DNA from: Antrodiella citrinella
Lineage: Eukaryota; Basidiomycota; Agaricomycetes; Polyporales; Steccherinaceae
Direction: 5' to 3'
NCBI GenBank assembly: GCA_004802725.1
Contig: SGPM01000342.1
Location: forward strand, 1-28,787
DNA: 28,787 nt
The notes under the pieces are model-generated. The model was not told the origin of the DNA, searched no databases, and was given only the letters and a program-made list of their open reading frames with translations. Positions 20,188 to 28,787 of the stretch are shown here, piece after piece. Both the position numbers and the translations under genes were made by a program. Positions within the stretch are counted from its first letter, which is position 1, and each line of letters opens with the position of its first letter.

Positions 20188-21696
20188 GTGGGTCGGTATC
20201 TCGCTTATGTCAGCAGGCATGCAAGTGGCGCTCGCCGCTCTCAGCCTCTAGATCACTCACTCACAGATCTCATCACCGCTTTCTCAGTACTCACCCCTAT
20301 CATTGCAATAGGTCGAGGGTCCCCCCAAATTTGGGAAGACCACTACGTTGAACCTCTTACACAACGCCATCATTCGCAAGGACCCCAAGCTCGCATCTTT
20401 ACCTTTGATGCTTGGGCCCCAGATGCCGACGGAAAACACCCGCTGGATCTACCTTTGAACCTGACAGATGGCTTGTCGTCACCTGGATCACTCAACACCC
20501 TTTTCACGTCTCACAGCGAGAAGCCTTTTAATGTATGGCTGCTCTTCGATAACATCGAACGGGCGTCCTGGGACGGAGTGTTATGGAACATCCTCTTCAA
20601 GGCTGTCCGCGATCGTTCTCACCCGCGCATTCGTGTAGTATGTTTTGCGGATCATTATTTCTGGACACGGGTTCTCAAATCCCCCACTCATGGGGATGGT
20701 TAGGCAACTCGAAGTATGTCCACCTTCTCACATGTACTACCACGCTCATGCTCGTCTAGAGCTCCATGTCAATCTCGCTGGCGGCCTTTTTCGAATACTA
20801 CCACTCTCACCAATACTACGCGGACCAGCTTAATCAGTCTTGGTCGCTGCACTCACGGAGTTTCTACAGCTCGCCAGTGACCGCCAGCATTCAGGTTGTA
20901 ATACACCAGCTCACCAGCCCAGGGTATTGTGTAGTGCAAGAGCTGGGACATACGATCGATGAAGCCACTGAAGACACTGAAGATGCTATTGATTATATCT
21001 CCAGTTCTGGGCTTATAGATACGTCGCAACGCTGAACCGTCCGGACAGCACGACGGCCTCGTTCTCAAGTTCCATGGATCTCTTGGTCCCCATCTCACCA
21101 GCGCACCGTACGCTGCTCCATTGTTTGTCTAATGAATTGCTTCGATACGCCCATGACTATCCCAGGCGCATTGACAAATTCTGGCAGCAAATTCTCCAAG
21201 AGTTTTCTGGTGCTGCCCTTCGACGTCCGGTCATGACGTTTCTGGATCCGCCAAGCAGCTTCACTGCAAGTGCCATCCATAACATATTCTACAATGCGGC
21301 ACAGAAGTTATTCGACTGTAATCTCGTCGTGTCGCCTGAGTACAGCGTATCTTCGTCATCCTGGACGCAAGGTGGCTTGGATTTCCTGGTACCTTCCATG
21401 GGATGGGGCTTCGAAATCCTGCGCGATGGGCGGGACATATGTGGCCATACGAATCAGGTGGTGTGGGTCATCCGTGGATCAGAAATGGTTCGGTAAAGGA
21501 ATATCTTGTTTTGGATTTCCGAACGAGTCTTCCACACAAGTTAGGGCCTGGACCAAGTATATCTTCTGCTCTCCCCTTTATCGCCAACATTAACACTTCT
21601 CGTTTAGAACACGGCCGTCTCTTCTATGTAGTCTACTGCGGCCCGGTAGAGCATATGCAGATATACGACTCGGAGGGCCGTGAATTGGGGCCATAA
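20188..21696 (+). pseudogene. Degraded NTPase/nuclease-like (Crinkler/RHS-type) remnant
   Basis: This is a disrupted frame resembling the C-terminal half of large, lineage-expanded basidiomycete proteins that join a P-loop NTPase region to a restriction-nuclease-like domain. The first part (to 20703) contains GRGSPQIWEDHYVEPL and a Walker-B-like VWLLFDN, but lacks an ATG and any Walker A. A splice at about 20714-20760 joins a second segment. The third (about 21026-21496) has LDFLV then GWGFEILRDG, like the D...E of PD-(D/E)XK folds. The fourth (to 21696) has HPWIRNG, LDFRTS and LFYVVYC. The change of frame near 21450-21460 has no splice signals, so I read it as a frameshift. No complete product seems possible. 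The family assignment is from memory of conserved patterns and is uncertain. Confidence 0.45.
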
Positions 21697-22471
21697 GAGG
21701 TTTTGAAGCGGCAAATCGTTGGTTCGTGCTATTCTGGATCCAAGTGGACGCACAGTCTCTTCATCGTGATCTCTCTGAGGTAGTTTTCTTGTACCAGCTG
21801 TGCATATCCATCTGTTCTTGTTTGTCGACGCGGCATCTTGTCTTCTTTCTATGTATACCTTGCGTCCGGGTGTGTATCCTGAATTCCTGTTCACAGTCTG
21901 AACTTCCTTTCCTTGCGTATCCAGTCATGGTTGTCTCAGACCTCTGGATTGAGAATGCAAGATAATACCAAAATATAGGTAAATGGTGCCGAGTGCTCGC
22001 CTCTTGGACATCAAGCCCGTGGCTATCAGCGTGCCGCGACATGGACCCGAACGAGTGGTCTTTCGAGGTGTGATGGACTTTGAAGGCAGAGGAAGATGTA
22101 TGTGGATCTCCAGAGACAGTTGCAGAGAGGAAGACCGTCAGTGTCTCGCCGTCTCGGAAATGTTGGATCGCAACACTTCTCTCGTCACACGCGCATGTAC
22201 TATCATTTTTCTTGTTCATTTGTCGGATATTTTGTTCTGACACTCGGGATTGTCGGGTTTTAATAAAATGTGCACTTATAACGGCATATTATCCGGTATA
22301 TCGAAAACGTAGACAGCAGAATAACTTAATATCAACGAGATGTAAAAGGTCCTCACGCACTGCCTCGTTCTGGTAGTGTGAGAGCACGGGTCGTTTTGGG
22401 GAATGCATGCAACGGGTATGCGGCTAGTGAGGAGTAAGTATGAGAAGGGGTGGCGAAGAGTGTCGGCATTC
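21697..22471. other. Intergenic region between the remnant and GT61
   Basis: No supported gene lies in these 775 bp. An AATAAA hexamer occurs at 22262-22267 on the plus strand. Short open frames on both strands overlap one another and show no family pattern. Confidence 0.45.
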
Positions 22472-24156
22472 CTAGTCGTCCGCTTCTTCTGAAAGGGTCA
22501 ACCTTTCGTGACAGAGCCGCGCTACGAGCTCGCCGTCGACGGGGATCTCGTTGCCTTGGAATCCTTCTGGGTAGTTGACAGGTGGGACATCGGGTCGAGT
22601 AAACGCACTAACAAAAAAATACGTTAATAAAAAAAACCAGATGGAACAGAGAAAACGTACGTGTTGCCCCAGAACCCGTAATGTACCATGCCGAGGGCTC
22701 GAGTGGTATATTCGTAGTCATGGGCGAAACCACCCGGGAAGAAGAACTCCATGACGGTTGAGCGAGGCGTAGGGCGCATCCACAACAGCGACGTCAAACC
22801 GTTTCCGTGAACACCCATCATGATCTAAGTCAAAGAAAACATATAAGAAACAGGTCAGTTTGACTGTCACACAATACGCACAGTGGTACGTCCTGCGAGC
22901 TGCAACTGTTCTTTCCGCGAGAGTTTGTCCATGTTGACAACATTCACCTCATAGCCATATGTGTCCCTCAGCTTGTACAGCTCTTTCACAAGCTTCTCGT
23001 GATGCTCCTGTATCAACATACGACGACCCCAACCCTGCCGCGAGATGTAGGTGATGACTGGTGTGCTGGCCACGCCTGCAATAGCAGCTCTGCCTTCCGC
23101 GTCACTGAGTCCCGAGAACGCAACGACGCTATTACGGATGGGCATCCACCAGTTGACGCTACCGGGTAAAGCGAATGCGTTGGCGGCAGTTCTCTGGGTG
23201 CGGAGGAAATTCGTTCCATGGAATCCTGCAGCGCGGTCGGCGAAGACCACGCGGTCGTAAACAACTAGACGAGCACTGGATTTGCGTTCCAGCCAATCGT
23301 TCATGAACTCCATAGCGATAGAGGGGAAGGTGCTGTAGATGACCCATTCGTTCATGCCAGAATAGTCGCGCCAATTTGCTGCGTCAATGTGCGGGAAGAT
23401 CATACGTCTTGGAGCAGGCAACGAGGTCTCGCCGTTGGGCGTGATAGCCGGGTCCAAGGAGGAGTAGGTACGCCACATTCCGAAGAAGAGTTCAGCGGAC
23501 CAATGGTAATAATGTGTGATGCTGAGCGACGGCACAGTTAACGGTGTGCAAAGCAGGTAGCTCGTTCAGTACTCACAATTGTCTTGGGTCATTTACTATC
23601 CACGATACACCATCCATACGGTCCGCCTGTGTCCCGAAGAGCTTCCTCGCCTCGTCAGTACTGATGACCCTCATATCTTTGTCGGTCGGAAGGCGCTGTG
23701 CCTTGGCTTCGTCGCCATTCCGAATGGGCGCAGCTGTCGACGTCATGAACCTGCGGTCGGGAACAAGGTCTGGACTGTCGGTGACAATGTATGTCGTCCC
23801 ATTCAGGACATAGAGACGATCAAAAATGGTCCACCCTACATGAAGACCATTCAGTACTAAGTGCAAACCAGCGAGGTTGATCTATACTCACCAGGTACGT
23901 GTGCCACAATCTGCGTCTGCGGTACCTGACCAAGTCCCCAATTCAACGGCGCAGTGAGAGCCTGCAGGCTGAACTGCGACTCGAACGAGATAGGGGACGC
24001 ATCCTCCGCTTCCTCTGAGTAGTACGAATTGCGAAGCTTCGTGATTTCAGCTAGCGAGATCGGTGCCGACCTGAAAGAATTGGATATCGAGAGCAGAAAC
24101 ACGAGCAGCAACGAGAGAAGGACGGCCTCCCGGCCTGTTGGAAATATTGGAGGCAT
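22472..24156 (-). CDS. Glycosyltransferase family 61 protein, type II membrane
   Basis: This is a Golgi or ER glycosyltransferase of family GT61 (DUF563; EOGT and plant xylosyltransferase relatives); donor and acceptor sugars are not inferable. Five exons (23892-24156, 23577-23835, 22882-23521, 22661-22824, 22472-22607) give 487 residues in one frame. A short cytosolic N-terminus precedes a signal anchor (about residues 9-27, AVLLSLLLVFLLSI) and a stem. The catalytic region shows HYYHWSAELFFG, DRVVFADRAAGFHG, VITYISRQGWGRR and the family's strongest signature, GVHGNGLTSLLWM, followed by VMEFFFP. The last stretch ends in an acidic SEEADD. A longer upstream frame opens at 24243, but the 24156 start leaves a conventional anchor. 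It lies 303 bp downstream of PRP3 on the same strand. Confidence 0.88.
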
Positions 24157-24459
24157 ACCGAGAGCATGAAACCCTCTGGGGAGCTTATGGTTTGCAGACA
24201 AGAGTGCTAGCAAGATATCAAGGTGGTATAGCGTTACTTTCACGTTACGTAATCATAAGTAGGTCATCTGTAAACGCCAAGTTCTCCTGCAGTCTGCACC
24301 GTCACCGTCGGTGCAGCCTTCTGAGTACGACCGCAATACAACTTTGCTCTCGAGAATCAGAATCCCATCATCATATCCTTTTCAACTTAGACAAGTAGTA
24401 AGTAAGCATATGCACCAGAAATGCAGGTCTACCGGTGAGGAATATATCAGTCGATCTCA
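24157..24459 (-). promoter_or_regulatory. Gap between the PRP3 stop and the GT61 start
   Basis: This 303-bp interval must hold the PRP3 3' UTR and the GT61 promoter. I saw no distinct motif. A frame continuous with GT61 runs upstream to 24243, so an N-terminally longer GT61 remains possible. Confidence 0.4.
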
Positions 24460-26819
24460 CTAGAACAAGTCCTCCTCCTCAGGTTTCCAGTTCTTAGCCT
24501 GATCCCAATACCCAGCCAACTTCGCCCCAAGCACCTCCTTCGCAGCAGAGTCCGTGGGACAACTCTTCGGCTTGAAGTTCCCAAACGACCTGTCCCGAAG
24601 CTGTCCCTCCCAAATAAGCCAACACGCATTATTCTCTAACGACACCTGGGTGCCTCCCTCGTCGCCGTCAGCCGATGCTCTGACTTTGCCTTTGGTCTTA
24701 TCTGCCGCGTCATCGTCGTTGTTGTTGTCGATCTCCACGTCAGAACCACCTCGTTCTCGCGCGGCCTCGGTCCATGCAATACGATGCAGCAACAGCTGCT
24801 TGTACTGCTTGATGAACTTCGCGGCACCCTCGACGTAGACCATGCTGAAGCCAGGGTTGAAGATGCAAACGCCCGACAGACTGCGCTGCTCTGCGTTCTT
24901 TCGCACCTTGAACCGATGAGCAGGATCCGACAGCGTCTTTACCCTATACACCACACTGCGTCAGCACACGGGCGCAGAAAGAAAAAGAAAAGGAATGCAC
25001 GAACTTGAAGACAGCGCCGTATATGCCCTTCTTCTCTTCCTCCGCTTTCTTCTGCTCAACCTTCTCTTTCTTCTGTTCGTCGGTCAACTTGCGCTCCGCA
25101 TTCATCTTCTCATGCGTGTGTTTGCGTATCGTGACCTCGCGTCTGACGCGGGCCTCCACACGGGTTGGGTCTTGCACAGCGTCGGATGTCAAGACCTTCA
25201 TGAGATTGGCCAGACGGACTGCAAAATCATCGTGAGTAGATAGCGTTTAAGTCAAGAGATTGAAGACAGACCTTTCGGCGGATCTGGAGGCACGAGACCC
25301 ATACGGATACGGTCGCGCCTGTCTTGCAGCTCCGCCTGTCGCCGTTGCTTTCTCATCTTCTTTTGCTCCTGTAACAAGGGCAGGTCATCAGCAAAAGCTA
25401 GCGGTGCCTGGAAAGGTCACATCTGACCTTCTTGGTCAACTTCAAGGGCTTCATCTCAATCTTGTTCTTATCTCCGGGAGCAGGAATTGGAATCGGGTGC
25501 TGAATGTATATGTCTACAGGAGACTTGGATTTCCGGATGTTCATTTCCGAGATACCCATGACAAGATCGTCATAGGTCTTGTTGGGCAGTAGCGCAGCAT
25601 CCCACCACTCCGCCTGAGGAGGTGCGTCGCGCTACAGAATATTCCAAATGAACAACGCAAGTAAGAATATGTTCTACCGCAATGACGCACCCGGATGTTC
25701 TTTTCAAGAGTCTCAAACTCAGAGTCTAGACCAGCCTTCTTGGCGCTCTCCGCAATCCTCTGCTTCAGGGCCTCCAACTGAGATTCCTGACGCATTTGGT
25801 TACCCAACTGGACATACTTCCCCTTGGCATTGAACCGGAAGTTGCGTCCATGACGATCTTTCGGGGCACCCTCGAACCCGCCCTCAATAGGACCCGTTGA
25901 ACCGGAGGCGTATGGGTTGGCTTTCGCTTCTATCGGTGCGGGTGTTGGGGCAGGAGGTGGAGTCGGGGCATTGCGCACATTGGCCTGGAAGATAAGTTTA
26001 GACGATACTCAAGGCACATTTGTAAGGAGGACGCACTTTGATAGACGCAAACTTGGGTTGCATAGGTTTATACCTATCCTTCTTGGATTGCGGCGCCGGC
26101 ACGGTGTTATCCAAAAGAAGTGGGTGAGCAGCCATCTTGAGACCAGCGCCTTGTTGCGCAGGCTCAGGAGGCTTGTTCTTGTTCTTCCCTGTTTGAGGAA
26201 GAGACTGGAACCACCACCTAAGTACTGGATGATCCTGACTACACTGTGTGACGCACCATGTACGGATTATCCTTCACAGCTAACTTGCTCTGCGCTTCAG
26301 CCACTCTCCTCTTCGCCTCCGCGACTTTACGAGAGAGATCATCAGATGTACTAGGTGTACCAGGGCCAGGCGAAGGCGATGGAGCATGAGACGATGTGGC
26401 GAGGGGTGGAGTGGCAGCAGGAGTTGCAGCAGCCGACCCAGGCAGGTTCTTCTTCATAGCCGCGATTTTGGCCGCGATTTCCGCCCTCTTCTTCGCAATG
26501 AGATCATCTCCCTGGAAACGACTGCACTTCAGCACGAATCGCCACAGAAAAAGAATGCGAGATACGTACCGCACCTCCATTTCCGAGACCATTGAGCGAT
26601 GTCTGAGGCGGCACAATGCGGTTATAGAGACAATCAAAAGTATTGTAAGAAGCAAATTCACCTTTGGAAATATGAGGAGGAAGACGACTCACAGCATCGC
26701 TGAAATGAGAGGTAATTTTAACAATATACGACAATGAGAGGGATATGAACAGACCTTTTCAGTTTCTTTGCCGTGCCAGACTCCCCATTTCCTTCAAAAG
26801 GACGCTTCCTATCGCTCAT
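24460..26819 (-). CDS. PRP3: U4/U6 snRNP splicing factor PRP3
   Basis: This is a nuclear pre-mRNA splicing factor that binds U4/U6 snRNA within the tri-snRNP. Several exons give a protein of roughly 600 residues. The N-terminus MSDRKRPFEG is basic. Next come a coiled, Ala/Lys-rich block (DDLIAKKRAEIAAKIAAMKK) and a Pro/Ser/Thr linker. The PRP3 domain has the FNAKGKYVQLGNQMR and AEWWDAALLP blocks, then DIYIQHPIPIPAP and MKPLKLTKKEQKKMRKQRR. The C-terminal ferredoxin-like DUF1115 domain (CIFNPGFSMVYVEGAAKFIK) ends PEEEDLF. Frame near the N-terminus needs a 7-nt exon at 26693-26699. The protein is encoded divergently from uL16m, 191 bp away. Confidence 0.9.
26693..26699 (-). other. Predicted 7-nt micro-exon of PRP3
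   Basis: CGATGCT is preceded by a TTTCAG acceptor and followed by a GTGAGT donor on the minus strand. Joining exon 1 (ending AAAAG) to it and then to ACATCGCTC keeps the frame (K-S-D-A-T-S-L-N). Direct joining of its neighbours shifts the frame into nonsense. Confidence 0.6.
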
Positions 26820-27010
26820 AGAGTCGAAATAAGACAAGAGACGGTGGTAGTCGTGTGGTGCGTAGTGGTGGTGGTGGTGGTCGAGCAACACACAACGACG
26901 AGGCGCCGGCTCGCGCAAATATTGAGTTGAATTTTCACGGTTTCAAAATGTAACTCGAAATTGCTGGCTAAGGTCGTTCAGTGTACCTCATCCCTCCGGC
27001 GAAGACTTCG
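26820..27010. promoter_or_regulatory. Divergent promoter of PRP3 (-) and uL16m (+)
   Basis: Only 191 bp separate the two ATGs, so the genes share a bidirectional promoter. A GTG trinucleotide run (about 26865-26880) lies in it, on the PRP3 leader side. No clear TATA box is visible on either strand. Confidence 0.6.
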
Positions 27011-27798
27011 ATGTTCGCCCTACGCTCTGCGCGGTCTTTGCTGACTGCTTCTCGACTGTCGATATACCAATCACCGCTATCGAATCCTCTATTCGTTCAA
27101 GCCCGATTCCGGTCACAACTCGCTCCCCGACGGATTCACTTCATTAAGCGTCACAAGGGCGTTCTCCCCATACCCATTGGTGGCTCAATAAAGGGTACAA
27201 CACTAGCGTTTGGAGACTGGGGTATTCGAATCAAGGAGAATGGTGCTAGGCTGTCTGCGAAGCAGCTTACTGCTGCGGAGGAAGTGATCAAGAGGAAGCT
27301 GAAGATTGTCAAAGGCGCGAGGATCTGGATGCGCGTATTCCCCGATGTCCCTGTCTGTATAAAAGTGCGTTTTTGAGGCTTTCTATGCTTGCATGCGGTG
27401 TTCACAGTACATGTCATAGGGTAATGAGACGCGTATGGGCAAGGGAAAGGGCTCTTTCGAGTTCTGGGCGACTCGGTATGTGTTTACGAAGCGTGTGCCC
27501 GTTTAGGACTAACGACAATGTCCCTCACTCAGAGTTGCACCCGGTCGTGTCCTGTTTGAGATCGGAGGAGTTCCTGTGCGAGAAGAATTGGCTCGTGAAG
27601 GTACGTTCCTTGTGTACCCTACATTACTCCGTTTGGCTGACATCTTGCTCTTTACTAGCACTGAGATTGGCCTGCGACAAACTACCCGTCATGTGCGAAT
27701 TCATCCGTCATGACACCCCACCACGACTTGGTAGCTTGGTCTTGCCCCGAGAGGAGATGGAAAGCTTCCCTCCACAAACTGTCATGACCGCCTCATAG
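27011..27798 (+). CDS. MRPL16: Mitochondrial large-subunit ribosomal protein uL16m
   Basis: This is a component of the mitochondrial 54S ribosomal subunit near the tRNA-binding centre. Four exons (27011-27364, 27420-27475, 27533-27600, 27659-27798) give 205 residues in frame. The N-terminal approximately 35 residues are rich in Arg/Ser/Leu without acids, fitting a mitochondrial presequence. The uL16 core follows: HKGVLPIPIGGSIKGTTLAFGDWGIR, ARLSAKQLTAAEEVIKR (read in short pieces across the exon), [38 protein letters not shown] and ALRLACDKLP. These match the L16/L10e pattern throughout. The ATG at 27011 is the first in frame before the presequence. Confidence 0.93.
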
Positions 27799-27900
27799 TC
27801 ATTTAGAGCTATATTATATGCGTTCTAGTATGATTTTTGAGACCCTCACGACACGAATAGGCTGCAAATAGGCATGGGTTGTGAATAGACATGATATGAA

Positions 27901-28564
27901 TTACGCTGTCGCTGTGACTGGCTCTGCCTTTGCAAGACCCTCCTTCCGAGCCCTCTCCAACTGCCTAACCCATCTCATGTCTCGCGCCACGGAATCCACC
28001 CTCGCCCTCAGTCTTCTCTTATTCAAGTGCGAAAAATCCTCTCCCACTCCGACCTCTACTCCGAATAAGAGGTGGGGTTCCTTCTCCGCGCGGGGTGCTG
28101 GAGGGTCTCTCCGCTTCCATACCCACGTATTGGTCGTCGAAGCGACTTCAGCAGACCGCCGAGCAGCCTTCGTCATGGTTTTGAGACGCAAGTCGATCTC
28201 TGCCTGACTGAGCTTGCGAATCGAATGGACCTTCTCTACTTCTTTTCGCTGCAGCATGTCCGCCAGCACCACGTTCTTCATGTAGCTTCGTCAGACAAAA
28301 TTAGGACGTGGTTATCGGACTCAGACAAAACGACACGTACCTCATAGAGCGAATGGTATTTGAGGGATGGGGTGGCTTCGTCGACCTTCTGTTTGCGTGT
28401 TTCGTCAGGTTAGGCATAGTCTTGTCCGGAGCTTGGTATTCGCGCTGTATGACGAGCTTATACAGCTGCTGTGTGGTAAGAGGTGTTGTTTGTGTGGCGA
28501 TAACGGAAGTGACCAGCTGACGCGCAGCTTTGGTGGTGGTATGTGTCCATTGTCGTAGACTCAT
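27901..28564 (-). CDS. Unrecognised conserved-looking protein, probably mitochondrial
   Basis: I do not recognise this protein. Two exons (28341-28564, 27901-28285), joined by a 55-nt GTACGT...GAAG intron, give 202 residues in frame. The first approximately 25 residues (MSLRQWTHTTTKAARQLVTS) are basic and acid-free, like a mitochondrial targeting sequence. The centre is Lys/Arg-rich with a helical, charged block (LQRKEVEKVHSIRKLSQAE) and a WVWKRRDPPAP segment; the end is Arg-rich (HLNKRRLRARVDSVARDMRW). The basic composition and neighbouring uL16m fit a ribosome-associated mitochondrial protein, but that is inference only. It converges with uL16m, leaving 102 bp between the stops. Confidence 0.65.
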
Positions 28565-28704
28565 GGCGACGACGAGGAGGAGGTTGATACCAAACCAAGG
28601 GGCATCCTGACGAACAATTCGTGAAAAGGTCCCTCAAGACCGCCATCAGAGGACCCCGAGCACTTACAGTACTACCACCACTGATCGAAGCGTGGATAAG
28701 ATGA

Positions 28705-28722
28705 GATGTAGATGTAGATGTA
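28705..28722. repeat. Short hexanucleotide repeat (GATGTA)3
   Basis: Three perfect GATGTA units are followed by a degenerate GATACG. This lies upstream of the unrecognised minus-strand gene, about 140 bp before its ATG. It looks like an ordinary microsatellite. Confidence 0.8.
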
Positions 28723-28787
28723 GATACGGGATAACAATCTATGGCTATCGTTTTGCAGTTTTCGTCGGAGGCTGCACAACGAGTGTC

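Noticed and set aside
1..28787. CRISPR arrays, prokaryotic operons, rRNA
   Set aside because: The genome is eukaryotic and spliced. No regularly spaced repeats or rRNA-like stretches were seen.

Overview
The window is nuclear DNA from a filamentous basidiomycete, most likely an agaricomycete (mushroom or polypore relative). Genes are dense and on both strands. They are broken by many short introns (about 48-66 nt, GT-AG with CTAAC/CTGAC-like branch points), and the product set fits: an OPT oligopeptide transporter, a DUF6533 membrane protein, a Kre9/Knh1-like secreted protein and a GT61 glycosyltransferase. No bacterial, organellar or viral gene is seen.

Layout, left to right. 1-1099 is leader and promoter DNA. 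OPT transporter (+) 1100-4750 converges on an HRP1-like RNA-binding protein (-) 4939-7027, followed in tandem by acireductone dioxygenase (-) 7270-7988. A small secreted Kre9/Knh1-like protein (+) lies at 8698-9390. A gene-free block, 9391-11439, is rich in inverted repeats and hairpins. A DUF6533 multi-pass membrane protein (+) 11440-13127 converges on an MFS transporter (-) 13622-16232. EFM7-like methyltransferase (+) 17115-18240 and snurportin-1 (+) 18519-20116 are followed by a degraded reading frame (+) about 20188-21696 that resembles the C-terminal half of lineage-expanded NTPase/nuclease (Crinkler/RHS-type) proteins. GT61 glycosyltransferase (-) 22472-24156 and splicing factor PRP3 (-) 24460-26819 come next. 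PRP3 shares a 191-bp divergent promoter with mitochondrial ribosomal protein uL16m (+) 27011-27798. An unrecognised, probably mitochondrial protein (-) lies at 27901-28564.

The genes do not form one pathway. There is a loose RNA theme (HRP1 for mRNA 3'-end processing and export, snurportin for snRNP import, PRP3 for U4/U6 snRNP) and a translation theme (EFM7 on eEF1A, uL16m), which is normal for gene-dense fungal DNA. I did not find a convincing new multi-gene system.

The most unusual signals concern gene structure: a predicted 2-nt micro-exon in the DUF6533 gene, a 7-nt micro-exon in PRP3, two competing identical splice donors in EFM7 of which only one keeps the frame, a 381-nt intron plus a GC-AG intron in HRP1, and the cluster of hairpins and inverted repeats at 9.7-10.9 kb. 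Exon boundaries were worked out by hand from splice signals and family conservation. They are predictions, not transcript evidence.
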